Part shown: piece by piece, positions 1-5,173 of the stretch
Layout: each line of letters begins with the position of its first letter
How positions within the stretch are numbered: position 1 is the first letter of the stretch
NCBI GenBank assembly: GCA_944388825.1
Contig: CALXKG010000122.1
Span: forward strand, 1 to 5,612
Direction: 5' to 3'
DNA: 5,612 nucleotides
Source of the DNA: an uncultured Clostridia bacterium
GTDB taxonomy: Bacteria; Bacillota; Clostridia; Oscillospirales; Ruminococcaceae
Made by a program: the position numbers and the translations under genes
Notes under the pieces: model-generated
The model's input: the letters and a program-made list of their open reading frames with translations, nothing else
Told to the model about the DNA's origin: nothing
Database searches by the model: none

Positions 1-347
1 AGGACGCCTGGCAGTATACCTCGACCTATACCGGTTTCCCGGGGATTTCCGGGAAGGTCGACCGGGATTATTTCTACCGGGAATTTGCGCCGGTGGACGG
101 ATGGGTCGAGACCGAGAAGGGTTGGTACTGGTATGAAGACGGGAAGCCGGTGAAAGGCTGCTGGCGGAAGATTACTGGGGCATCCGGCGTAGCGTACTGG
201 TATTACCTTGGGAAGGAAGGGGTGATGCTCAAAGGAATGCAGCGGATTGATGGGAAGGTGTACTATCTGAATCCGGAAGCCGCGTTGGGGGTCCCGGAAG
301 GGGCCTGTATTATGACGGACGAGGATGGGGTTGTCTTCCGTGGATAG
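1..347 (+). CDS. Prophage endolysin, C-terminal part: end of a GH25 muramidase domain plus cell-wall-binding repeats (5' truncated)
   Basis: The reading frame is open from the window edge (first full codon at 3) to a TAG at 345-347, so the gene starts outside the window; the GTG at 93 is internal. The first 25 or so visible residues (WQYTSTYTGFPGISGKVD, then DYFY) match the last strands of GH25 lysozymes, which cut the N-acetylmuramic acid to N-acetylglucosamine bond of peptidoglycan. About 80 residues follow with aromatic and glycine-rich repeats: GWVETEKGWYWYEDGKPVKG, then a WYYLGKEGVMLKG unit, then DGKVYYLNPEA. They resemble choline-binding-type cell-wall anchoring repeats, although the ligand cannot be read from sequence. 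The likely role is host lysis at the end of the phage cycle. The stop codon overlaps the ribosome binding site of the next gene, so both belong to one late transcript. A GH25 identity is fairly sure, but the catalytic Asp and Glu residues lie outside the window. Confidence 0.82.
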   Translation, partial: DAWQYTSTYTGFPGISGKVDRDYFYREFAPVDGWVETEKGWYWYEDGKPVKGCWRKITGASGVAYWYYLGKEGVMLKGMQRIDGKVYYLNPEAALGVPEGACIMTDEDGVVFRG

Positions 348-356
348 GAGGCTTCT

Positions 357-836
357 ATGGGCGTCAATAAGTCAGATTTGATGGCCTGGATGCAGGGAAT
401 TCAAAAGATGCAGAGCGATCTACTGGGGGTCTTGCAGGAGATCACGGTAGGGGAAGGCGTTTACGCACGGGATCAGGCGCGGCTCATCTGTACAGACGAG
501 CAGATTGTGAACACAGGGGATTACCGGGAAAACTGGAAATCCGACAGCCAGGCGAAAGCGGCCGGAAACGGGTATTATGTCCGGTTTTTCAATCCTCTGG
601 AATACGCAATTCATCTGGAATACGGGTTCCGGAGCCATTTTGTCCCGGGCCACTGGGAAGGCTATACGTTTGTCTACAAGCTGGGCGATCCCGAAGGCGG
701 GATGTTTGTCGGGCCGTCTGGCGGCCGGGTGCCGGGGCTTTTTGTCATGAAAAGGGCAGTTGAGCGGACGATGAAAACCCAGCAGGCGAGGGTAACACGA
801 AAATTGATGCGGGCGCTGGAGAAAAGAATGGGGTAA
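357..836 (+). CDS. HK97 gp10-like phage virion (head-tail/tail) protein
   Basis: A 159-residue soluble protein. AGGAGG at 346-351, five bases before the ATG at 357, fixes the start. Diagnostic stretches are GDYRENW (residues 54-60), NPLEYAIHLEYGFR (79-92) and VPGLFVMKRAV (125-135). This order of a GxYRxxW strand, a P-x-EYA-x-x-LEYG core and a C-terminal basic helix is typical of the HK97 gp10-like family, small structural proteins at or near the head-tail joint or tail tube of siphoviruses. The length fits the family. The last 25 residues are rich in Arg and Lys. The gene follows the endolysin by nine bases and is followed by a strong terminator, so it is the last gene of the phage late operon. 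That position is unusual, because gp10 homologues normally sit between the capsid and tail genes. Family assignment is from memory of the motifs; the exact virion role is not certain. Confidence 0.72.
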   Translation: MGVNKSDLMAWMQGIQKMQSDLLGVLQEITVGEGVYARDQARLICTDEQIVNTGDYRENWKSDSQAKAAGNGYYVRFFNPLEYAIHLEYGFRSHFVPGHWEGYTFVYKLGDPEGGMFVGPSGGRVPGLFVMKRAVERTMKTQQARVTRKLMRALEKRMG

Positions 837-843
837 AGGAGAA

Positions 844-879
844 GCCGGCGAGGGAGACCTCGCCGGCGTTTTGTCGTTT
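844..879 (+). terminator. Intrinsic terminator closing the prophage late operon
   Basis: A perfect 10-bp GC-rich stem (GCCGGCGAGG at 844-853 pairing with CCTCGCCGGC at 858-867) has a GAGA tetraloop of the GNRA type. It is followed by the T-rich run GTTTTGTCGTTT. It starts eight bases after the gp10-like stop and would keep phage late transcription out of the host operon downstream. Confidence 0.9.
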
Positions 880-902
880 GACTTTAGGAAATACGCCTTA
901 CA

Positions 903-922
903 GTTGGTAACGGGTTGGTAAC
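903..922 (+). repeat. Tandem 9-bp direct repeat GTTGGTAAC at the prophage edge
   Basis: GTTGGTAAC occurs at 903-911 and again at 914-922, separated by GG. Two exact copies at an 11-bp spacing put both on the same face of the helix. Short spaced direct repeats beside the end of a prophage are compatible with arm-type binding sites of a tyrosine integrase. That function is an inference; the repeat itself is seen directly. Confidence 0.55.
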
Positions 923-987
923 AGAGAGCGCGTAGTGGCCGCGATTCTTAATTTTTGTCGGTTTTCCCTTAGATTTTGCAAACCCCC

Positions 988-1016
988 TTGCCGGACGCCC
1001 GGGAATATGGTAGCAT
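988..1016 (+). promoter_or_regulatory. Probable sigma-A promoter of the NfeD-SPFH operon
   Basis: TTGCCG at 988-993 and TAGCAT at 1011-1016 are 17 bp apart; each matches four of six consensus bases. Transcription would start near 1023, giving a leader of about 58 bases. It is the best candidate between the upstream terminator and the first gene of the operon, but a moderate-strength match. Confidence 0.5.
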
Positions 1017-1080
1017 AAAAGGGCGGAAGGGGAAAGCCTTCCACCGGATATGCATGGAGCCTGAGAGAGGAGGCAGCAAT

Positions 1081-1509
1081 ATGGGACAGTACATTTTATG
1101 GGTCGCCGTCTTTGTAGCGGCGCTGGTGATCGAGGGGCTAACCCTCCAGCTGATGTCCATCTGGTTCGCGGTCGGCGCGTTGGCGGCGCTCATCAGCTCC
1201 TTTTTCGGCGTACCCAACGCCTGGCAGTGGGTGATCTTCGTCGCGGTGTCGCTCCTTCTTTTCCTGGCGACCCGGCCGCTGATCCGCCGCTGGAACCATA
1301 TCCCCACCGTCCGCACCAACGCCGACAGCGTCATCGGGATGGAGGGGTACGTCAAAGAGACGGTCGACACCCTCCACGGCACCGGCCGCGTCTATGTCAA
1401 CGGGCTGGGCTGGGCCGCCCGGGCCGACACGGTCATCCCGGTGGGGACGACGGTCGTCGTTTTGTCGATGCAGGGGGTTACGCTGACGGTCAAGCCGAAA
1501 GAACCCTGA
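1081..1509 (+). CDS. Short NfeD-like membrane protein with C-terminal OB-fold domain
   Basis: The start is the ATG at 1081, seven bases after AGGAGG (1068-1073); in-frame starts farther upstream (976, 1054) have no ribosome binding site. The 142-residue product has three hydrophobic segments at about residues 3-20, 24-44 and 49-67. A soluble domain of about 60 residues follows. Its sequence GMEGYVKETVD, then GTGRVYVNGLGWAARAD, then VPVGTTVVV-like strands (IPVGTTVVVLSMQGVTLTVKP) is the five-strand OB fold typical of NfeD. The N-terminal ClpP-like protease domain of long NfeD proteins is absent, so this is the short form. Short NfeD proteins are usually encoded next to SPFH proteins and are thought to bind them in membrane microdomains, which is what the next gene offers. 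No enzymatic activity is expected. The role in this organism is inferred from family and context. Confidence 0.85.
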   Translation: MGQYILWVAVFVAALVIEGLTLQLMSIWFAVGALAALISSFFGVPNAWQWVIFVAVSLLLFLATRPLIRRWNHIPTVRTNADSVIGMEGYVKETVDTLHGTGRVYVNGLGWAARADTVIPVGTTVVVLSMQGVTLTVKPKEP

Positions 1510-1522
1510 ATCCGGTCAATGA

Positions 1523-1537
1523 ACCCGCCCTGCGGGT
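1523..1537 (+). promoter_or_regulatory. Intercistronic GC hairpin before the SPFH ribosome binding site
   Basis: ACCCGC (1523-1528) pairs perfectly with GCGGGT (1532-1537) around a 3-base loop. It sits in the 48-base gap between the NfeD stop and the SPFH start and ends seven bases before AGGAGGA. Adenines and not thymines follow, so it is not a normal terminator. It could stabilise the downstream message or mark a processing point. Confidence 0.4.
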
Positions 1538-1557
1538 AAAAATAGGAGGAATCATAT

Positions 1558-2493
1558 ATGATCTACATTATCCTGGCCATCCTGCTGGTCATCCTGCTGG
1601 TGCTGATCGCCAACCTGAAGATCGTGCCCCAGGCGCAGGAGTACGTCATCGAGCGCCTCGGCTCCTACCGGGCCACCTGGCAGACCGGCGTCCACTTCAA
1701 GATCCCGTTTATCGAGCGGATCGCCAAAAAGGTCTCGCTGAAGGAAAACGTCGTCGATTTCCCGCCCCAGCCGGTTATCACCAAGGATAACGTCACGATG
1801 CAGATCGACACTGTCGTCTTCTACCTCGTTTCCGACCCCAAGCTGTTCACCTACGGCATCGACCGCCCGATCTCGGCGATCGAGAACCTGACGGCGACGA
1901 CGCTGCGCAACATCATCGGCGACCTCGACCTGGACGCGACCCTCACCTCCCGCGACGTCATCAACACCAAGATCACCGCGATTCTGGACGAGGCGTCGGA
2001 TAAATGGGGGATCAAGGTCACCCGCGTCGAGCTGAAAAACATCATGCCGCCGCGGGAGATCCAGGAGGCGATGGAAAAGCAGATGAAAGCGGAACGGGAA
2101 CGCCGGGAGTCCATCCTCCAGGCCGAGGGCCGCAAGAAGAGCCAGATCCTCGTCGCCGAGGGCGAAAAGCAGTCCCAGATCCTCCGCGCCGAAGCGGAGA
2201 AGGAGTCGGCGATCCTGTTGGCCGAGGCCGAAAAGGAAAAACAGATCCGGGAGGCGGAAGGCCAGGCGGAGGCCATCCTGATGGTCCAGAAGGCCAACGC
2301 CGACGCGCTGAAGCTGCTGACCGAGGCCGACCCGTCGATGAAGGTGCTGACCCTCAAGAGCTACGAGGCGCTGACCGAAGTCGCCAACGGCAAGTCCACC
2401 AAGATCATCATCCCCAGCGAGATCCAGAACCTCGCCGGTCTGGTCACGTCGCTTAAAGAGGTCGCCGAAGGCCCCGCCCCGGCGAACAAGTGA
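1558..2493 (+). CDS. SPFH/band-7 (stomatin/QmcA-like) membrane scaffold protein
   Basis: A 311-residue protein; AGGAGGA at 1544-1550 sets the ATG at 1558. One N-terminal hydrophobic segment (residues 1-20) anchors it. The SPFH domain follows at about 22-180. Characteristic stretches are VPQAQEYVIERLGSYRATWQTGVHFKIPFIERI (start of the domain; only key residues matter: the conserved ERLG-Y and G-HF-IPFI pattern), DFPPQPVITKDNVT (67-80), and GIKVTRVELKNIMPP (151-165). A coiled coil rich in Ala and Glu runs from about 165 to 250 with an 11-residue repeat. The tail has KIIIPSEI (282-289). The length and order fit the stomatin, paraslipin and QmcA group rather than flotillin. These proteins oligomerise into ring or dome cages that organise membrane microdomains and modulate nearby membrane proteins or proteases. 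The NfeD partner lies directly upstream, and a microprotein gene directly downstream. Family assignment is firm; the client proteins are unknown. Confidence 0.93.
   Translation: MIYIILAILLVILLVLIANLKIVPQAQEYVIERLGSYRATWQTGVHFKIPFIERIAKKVSLKENVVDFPPQPVITKDNVTMQIDTVVFYLVSDPKLFTYGIDRPISAIENLTATTLRNIIGDLDLDATLTSRDVINTKITAILDEASDKWGIKVTRVELKNIMPPREIQEAMEKQMKAERERRESILQAEGRKKSQILVAEGEKQSQILRAEAEKESAILLAEAEKEKQIREAEGQAEAILMVQKANADALKLLTEADPSMKVLTLKSYEALTEVANGKSTKIIIPSEIQNLAGLVTSLKEVAEGPAPANK
2110..2280 (+). repeat. 33-bp periodic segment encoding five hendecad (11-residue) units
   Basis: Within the SPFH protein, residues 185-241 repeat every 11 positions. Ile or Leu stands at 186, 197, 208, 219, 230 and 241. 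The pair Ala-Glu stands at 189-190, 200-201, 211-212, 222-223 and 233-234. Ser stands at 185, 195, 206 and 217 (the first interval being 10). This hendecad pattern predicts a nearly straight or right-handed helix bundle, as in the walls of SPFH cages. The DNA copies have diverged, so this is a protein repeat more than a recent DNA duplication. Confidence 0.8.
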
Positions 2494-2512
2494 CCCCTTT
2501 AGGAGGAAGGCT

Positions 2513-2608
2513 ATGTTTGCAGCGCTTATGGGCGCCGCCTTCCCGTGGATTTTGATCGGCCCGATGGCCGCGTTTGCCTGTGCGTTTTTCGGCAGGCGGG
2601 AGAAATAA
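2513..2608 (+). CDS. 31-residue single-span membrane microprotein of the SPFH operon
   Basis: An ATG at 2513, six bases after a strong AGGAGG (2501-2506), opens 31 codons ended by TAA at 2606-2608. It starts only 19 bases after the SPFH stop. The product begins MFAALMGAAFPWILIGPMAA and continues FACAFFGRREK. It is almost entirely hydrophobic over residues 2-26, with Gly and Pro near the middle and a basic tail GRREK. That suggests one membrane helix with the C-terminus inside the cytoplasm. The consensus ribosome binding site, the operon position and the terminator 12 bases after its stop support a real gene; it is too short for standard gene callers. I do not recognise a family. A role as a small partner of the SPFH-NfeD complex is inferred only from position. 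Confidence 0.68.
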   Translation: MFAALMGAAFPWILIGPMAAFACAFFGRREK

Positions 2609-2620
2609 AACGGTATAGAG

Positions 2621-2655
2621 AAGGCGCGCGGTGGTTTCCTGCTGCGCGCCTTTTG
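2621..2655 (+). terminator. Terminator of the NfeD-SPFH operon, possibly shared with the convergent glycosylase gene
   Basis: AAGGCGCGC (2621-2629) pairs perfectly over nine bases with GCGCGCCTT (2644-2652) around a 14-base loop and is followed by T residues (TTTT at 2651-2654). The opposite strand shows the same stem with a poorer T-rich trail (TTCTCTAT), so it may also stop minus-strand transcription from the glycosylase gene, whose stop lies about 50 bases away. Confidence 0.8.
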
Positions 2656-2705
2656 CTGTTCAGGATAACAATACGCCTTTAGGGTGCGTGCGTATCTGCC
2701 ATTTG

Positions 2706-3194
2706 TTATACCAGGTAGTCGAGGATAACCTTCCAGCTTTCCTTCAGCCGATCCATCCCCCAGGCGGCGTTCGCCGGGCTGGTGGACGGCATTTTAAAGG
2801 AAGGGACGCCGAGCGGCGGGTTATACCGCTTAAACAGCTCTTCCGCCTTCGCGCCGTTAAAAAAGACCGCCCGGATGGCCGACCCTTCGATGAGCGGCGC
2901 GATCTGATGCACCACCGGGCTGCGGATGGAGGCGTCCGACGCCCCCTTGATCTCGCAGCTGTCCAGCACGTCCCACAGCGCAATATCCCGTTTGACGAGC
3001 AGCGCCTTTTTTTCCTCCACCGTCCCCGGGACCGGCTCGCCCAGCAGGGAAGCCAGCAGCGGCCAGAACCGGTTGCGGGGGTGCCCATAGTAGAAGCCGC
3101 TTTCAAACGAGAGCGGGGAGGGGAAACTTCCTAAGATCAGAACTTTAGATGTAATCGTTTTTACCGGCGGAAAACAAATCGGGCGCGCTTCCAC
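2706..3194 (-). CDS. Hypoxanthine-DNA glycosylase (DNA-deoxyinosine glycosylase, UDG superfamily family 6)
   Basis: A 162-residue protein starting at a GTG (3194-3192), seven bases after an AAAGGGGG stretch; no in-frame ATG lies just upstream. Motif 1 is LGSFPS (residues 21-26) followed by FYYGHPRNRFW (34-44). The Asn in HPRNRFW (41) is in the place of the Asn proposed as catalytic in the archaeal family 6 enzyme (from memory). Motif 2 is MPSTSPANA (135-143), the DNA-intercalating loop. Together these mark the hypoxanthine-DNA glycosylase branch rather than classic uracil glycosylases. The enzyme removes hypoxanthine formed by adenine deamination and starts base-excision repair; it acts alone in the cytoplasm. 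It is a single-gene unit with its own promoter, divergent from the HAD gene. The size matches the family (about 160-170 residues). Alternative: a related mismatch uracil glycosylase. Confidence 0.85.
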   Translation of the reverse strand: MEARPICFPPVKTITSKVLILGSFPSPLSFESGFYYGHPRNRFWPLLASLLGEPVPGTVEEKKALLVKRDIALWDVLDSCEIKGASDASIRSPVVHQIAPLIEGSAIRAVFFNGAKAEELFKRYNPPLGVPSFKMPSTSPANAAWGMDRLKESWKVILDYLV

Positions 3195-3239
3195 GCGAAA
3201 GCCCCCTTTCGTAACGGATAAAGGTAAATCTTTGTTCCC

Positions 3240-3268
3240 ATTATACCATTTTTCGACCGTTTCCGCAA
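3240..3268 (-). promoter_or_regulatory. Sigma-A promoter of the DNA glycosylase gene
   Basis: Read on the minus strand: TTGCGG (3268-3263), a 17-bp spacer, and a perfect TATAAT (3245-3240) preceded by TGG, which gives an extended -10 element. The predicted start is near 3233, about 39 bases ahead of the GTG start codon. Confidence 0.82.
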
Positions 3269-3290
3269 TCTCTTTTTAGCAGTTGTCGAA

Positions 3291-3319
3291 TTGACGGGGC
3301 GGGGGAGAAACCGTATAAT
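3291..3319 (+). promoter_or_regulatory. Sigma-A promoter of the HAD-ATPase operon
   Basis: TTGACG (3291-3296) and a perfect TATAAT (3314-3319) are exactly 17 bp apart, 11 of 12 consensus bases. The start would be near 3326, leaving a leader of about 44 bases that is A-rich. It stands back to back with the glycosylase promoter, with only 22 bp between the two -35 elements. Confidence 0.9.
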
Positions 3320-3369
3320 AAAAGTAAAAACGCGAAAATTTATTTTTTGCAGGAAGGAAGAAAGCTGCC

Positions 3370-4176
3370 ATGCGTTACAAACTCCTCGCCCTCGATATCG
3401 ACGGGACCCTGACCAATTCCCAGAAAAAGATCACCCCCCGCACCAAAGCGGCGCTGATGGCCGCCCAGAAAAAGGGCGTGCGGCTGATCCTCGCGTCCGG
3501 CCGCCCGAGTGCCGGCGTAAAGCCCCTTGCTCAGGAGCTGGAGATGGACAAGTACGGCGGCTTCATCCTCTCCTACAACGGCGCGCAGGTCATCGACCTT
3601 CAGAACAACCGGACCGTCTACGAAAAGACCCTCGACCCGGAAGTCATCCCGGTCATTGAAAGCCTCGCCCACCGGTATGGGGTCGGGGTGCTGACCTATG
3701 TCGACGGCTGCGTCGTCACCGAGACCCCGGACGACCCCTACATCCAGCTGGAGGCGAAGATCAACGGCCTGCCGCTGAAGGCGGTCGACGGCTTTTCCGA
3801 GGCGGTCACCGAGAAGGAGCCGAAATGCCTGATGACCGGCGACGGGGAGTATATGGGCAGGATCGAGCCGGAGATCGCCTCCGCTCTGAAAGGCTTAAGC
3901 GTCTACCGCTCGGAGTCCTACTTCCTGGAGATCATGCCCGGCAACATCGACAAGGCCAAGTCGCTGGAGCGGCTGTGCGCCTATGCCGGCGCCTCCCGGG
4001 AGGAGCTGGCCGCCTGCGGCGACGGGTATAACGACATCCCGATGATCGAATACGCCGGCCTCGGCATCGCGATGGCCAACGCCAAAGACCCGGTCAAAGG
4101 GGCCGCCGACGTCGTCACCCTTAGTAACGACGAGGACGGCGTCGCCGCCGCCATCAGCCGGTATTTCGATATATGA
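3370..4176 (+). CDS. Cof-type HAD-IIB family phosphatase
   Basis: A 268-residue haloacid-dehalogenase superfamily hydrolase. AGGAAGGAAG at 3351-3360 and the ATG at 3370 set the start. All four catalytic motifs are intact. Motif I is DIDGTL (residues 9-14), with nucleophile Asp9 and acid-base Asp11. Motif II is LASGRP, with Ser43. Motif III is Lys195 in the GNIDKAKSL stretch. Motif IV is GDGYNDIPM (217-225), with Asp218 and Asp222 binding magnesium. The type IIB cap lies between motifs II and III (about 80-190). Relatives dephosphorylate sugar phosphates, pyridoxal phosphate or FMN with broad specificity, so the substrate cannot be named. The protein has no signal peptide and should be cytoplasmic. 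Its stop overlaps the start of the next gene, and a near-consensus promoter precedes it. Confidence 0.92.
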   Translation: MRYKLLALDIDGTLTNSQKKITPRTKAALMAAQKKGVRLILASGRPSAGVKPLAQELEMDKYGGFILSYNGAQVIDLQNNRTVYEKTLDPEVIPVIESLAHRYGVGVLTYVDGCVVTETPDDPYIQLEAKINGLPLKAVDGFSEAVTEKEPKCLMTGDGEYMGRIEPEIASALKGLSVYRSESYFLEIMPGNIDKAKSLERLCAYAGASREELAACGDGYNDIPMIEYAGLGIAMANAKDPVKGAADVVTLSNDEDGVAAAISRYFDI

Positions 4177-5045
4177 CCCTCTACCTGCGGCAGCTGACCC
4201 TGCCGGGCGAGAGAGAGGAAAGCAATTTCTTCTGGTCGAACGAGGAGTTAAACCGCACCTGCTACACCAATTTCTACCCCTTCGGGGTCTTCCCGGAGAA
4301 GAAGCTCGCCGCCCTCACCTTTGAGCCGGTGACCATCCTCTGCGGCGGCAACGGCAGCGGCAAAACGACCCTCTTAAACATCCTGGCCGACCTGGCGGGG
4401 GCGGAACGGACGGCCCCCTACAACCATTCCAGCTTCTGGGGCGACTACCTAAAGCTCTGCCGCGCCGACTTTTCCGCCGGCTGGACGGGCAAGGCGGCGG
4501 TCATCACCAGCGACGACGTCTTCGACTACCTCCTCAATATCCGCGCCCTGAATGAAGGGATCGACTTAAAGCGTAAAGAGCTGCTGTCCGAATTCCTCAC
4601 GGTCAAATACGGCCATGGCAAACTTCAGATGAAGTCTATGGAGGACTACGAGCAGATCAAAAAGACCGCCCTTGCCTACCGCGGCACCGGTTCCCGCTAC
4701 GTCAAGGACCAGCTGATGGGCAACATCCGCAACGGCTCCAACGGCGAGAGTGCCTATGAATACTTTACCCACGCGATCGGGGAGGACGGGCTCTACCTGC
4801 TGGACGAGCCGGAGAACAGCCTTTCCCCCGCCAACCAGTTAAAGCTGGCTTCGTTCATCGCCGACTCGGCCCGGTTTTTCCACTGCCAGTTTGTCCTCTC
4901 GACCCACTCGCCGCTCATCGCCTCGCTCCCCGGCGCGAAGGTCTACGACCTCGACCGGACGCCGCCCCGGGCGGTCAAATGGACCGAGCTGGAGGCGGTG
5001 CAGGTCTACCGGCAGTTTTTTGACGGCCACCGGGACGCGTTTTAA
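4173..5045 (+). CDS. ABC-like AAA-family ATPase of unknown function, translationally coupled to the HAD gene
   Basis: A 290-residue ATPase whose ATG lies in the ATGA overlap with the HAD stop (4173-4176); no good ribosome binding site precedes it, so translation probably depends on ribosomes finishing the HAD gene. Walker A is GGNGSGKTT (residues 58-66). An ABC-signature-like SNGES lies at 189-193. Walker B is LYLLDEPEN (207-215), with Asp211 and Glu212. The D-loop is SLSP and the H-loop His is in LSTHSP (His245). There are no membrane segments and no long coiled-coil arms of the SMC or RecF kind. About 120 residues between Walker A and the signature form a small helical lid. It resembles stand-alone predicted ATPases (AAA_21/AAA_23-like, COG3910-like from memory). 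No nuclease or toxin domain is fused, so I do not call it a defence effector. Substrate and partner are unknown. Confidence 0.83.
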   Translation: MTLYLRQLTLPGEREESNFFWSNEELNRTCYTNFYPFGVFPEKKLAALTFEPVTILCGGNGSGKTTLLNILADLAGAERTAPYNHSSFWGDYLKLCRADFSAGWTGKAAVITSDDVFDYLLNIRALNEGIDLKRKELLSEFLTVKYGHGKLQMKSMEDYEQIKKTALAYRGTGSRYVKDQLMGNIRNGSNGESAYEYFTHAIGEDGLYLLDEPENSLSPANQLKLASFIADSARFFHCQFVLSTHSPLIASLPGAKVYDLDRTPPRAVKWTELEAVQVYRQFFDGHRDAF

Positions 5046-5066
5046 CCCCGGCGCCGCCTTTCCGAA

Positions 5067-5084
5067 GCAGCCGGCAGCGGCTGC
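5067..5084 (+). other. Small GC hairpin after the ATPase gene
   Basis: GCAGCCG (5067-5073) pairs with CGGCTGC (5078-5084) around a GCAG loop. No T-run follows, so it is not a terminator by itself. It lies in the 95-base untranslated stretch before the real terminator and could shield the message end; the function is unknown. Confidence 0.35.
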
Positions 5085-5139
5085 GCCTGAAACGGAGGGT
5101 GTGCAGCGCCGGGACAGAATCCTGAAATATACGGCGCAG

Positions 5140-5173
5140 AAAAAGCGTGCTCTGTAAAAGGGCACGCTTTTTT
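5140..5173. terminator. Bidirectional intrinsic terminator between the convergent ATPase and sigma-factor genes
   Basis: AAAAAGCGTGC (5140-5150) pairs with GCACGCTTTTT (5162-5172). Inside it, T5151-G5161, C5152-G5160 and T5153-A5159 can extend the stem to 14 pairs around a GTAAA loop. A T-run trails on the plus strand and an A-run precedes the stem, which gives a T-run on the minus strand too. It lies 95 bases after the ATPase stop and 11 bases from the sigma-factor stop, so it can end both transcripts. Confidence 0.88.

Larger units (their letters stand above)
880..1080. other. Prophage-host boundary spacer and 5' leader of the NfeD operon
   Basis: No convincing gene lies here on either strand. 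The left part (880-980) is richer in A and T than the host genes and carries the tandem repeat at 903-922. The right part carries a probable sigma-A promoter and a leader with a small hairpin: GGAAGG at 1025-1030 pairs with CCTTCC at 1037-1042. Because phage genes end on the left and host genes begin on the right, the phage attachment site should lie in or near this spacer. No tRNA end is visible, and the matching other end of the prophage is outside the window, so the exact junction cannot be placed. Confidence 0.5.

Noticed and set aside
976..1080. Longer NfeD start, 35 or 9 residues upstream (976 or 1054)
   Set aside because: Neither start has a ribosome binding site, the 976 start would lie before the predicted -10 element, and the added residues do not match NfeD; AGGAGG is placed correctly for 1081.
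1098..1790. Long plus-strand open frame across the NfeD and SPFH genes
   Set aside because: It overlaps two recognisable genes in another frame and its product is rich in Arg, Pro and Gly, as expected of a shadow in GC-rich DNA.
1851..2357. Minus-strand 168-codon frame with Ser-Ala-rich repeats
   Set aside because: The repeats are the complement of the hendecad codons of the SPFH gene; no ribosome binding site or known motif.
890..2680. Sequence AATACGCCTT at 890-899 and again at 2670-2679, considered as an attachment-site duplication
   Set aside because: A ten-base match is expected by chance several times in a window this size, and prophage genes do not lie between the copies.
2671..2695. 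Inverted repeat ATACGC and GCGTAT considered as a second terminator for the glycosylase gene
   Set aside because: Only six pairs with a 13-base loop and no T-run on the minus strand.
2631..3134. Plus-strand 167-codon frame opposite the DNA glycosylase
   Set aside because: The opposite strand encodes a clear glycosylase with its own promoter; the plus frame starts inside a terminator hairpin and has no motif.
4173..5045. ATPase as a phage-defence effector such as PtuA or OLD type
   Set aside because: No fused TOPRIM or nuclease domain, no HNH partner gene and no reverse transcriptase nearby; it is in an operon with a metabolic phosphatase instead.
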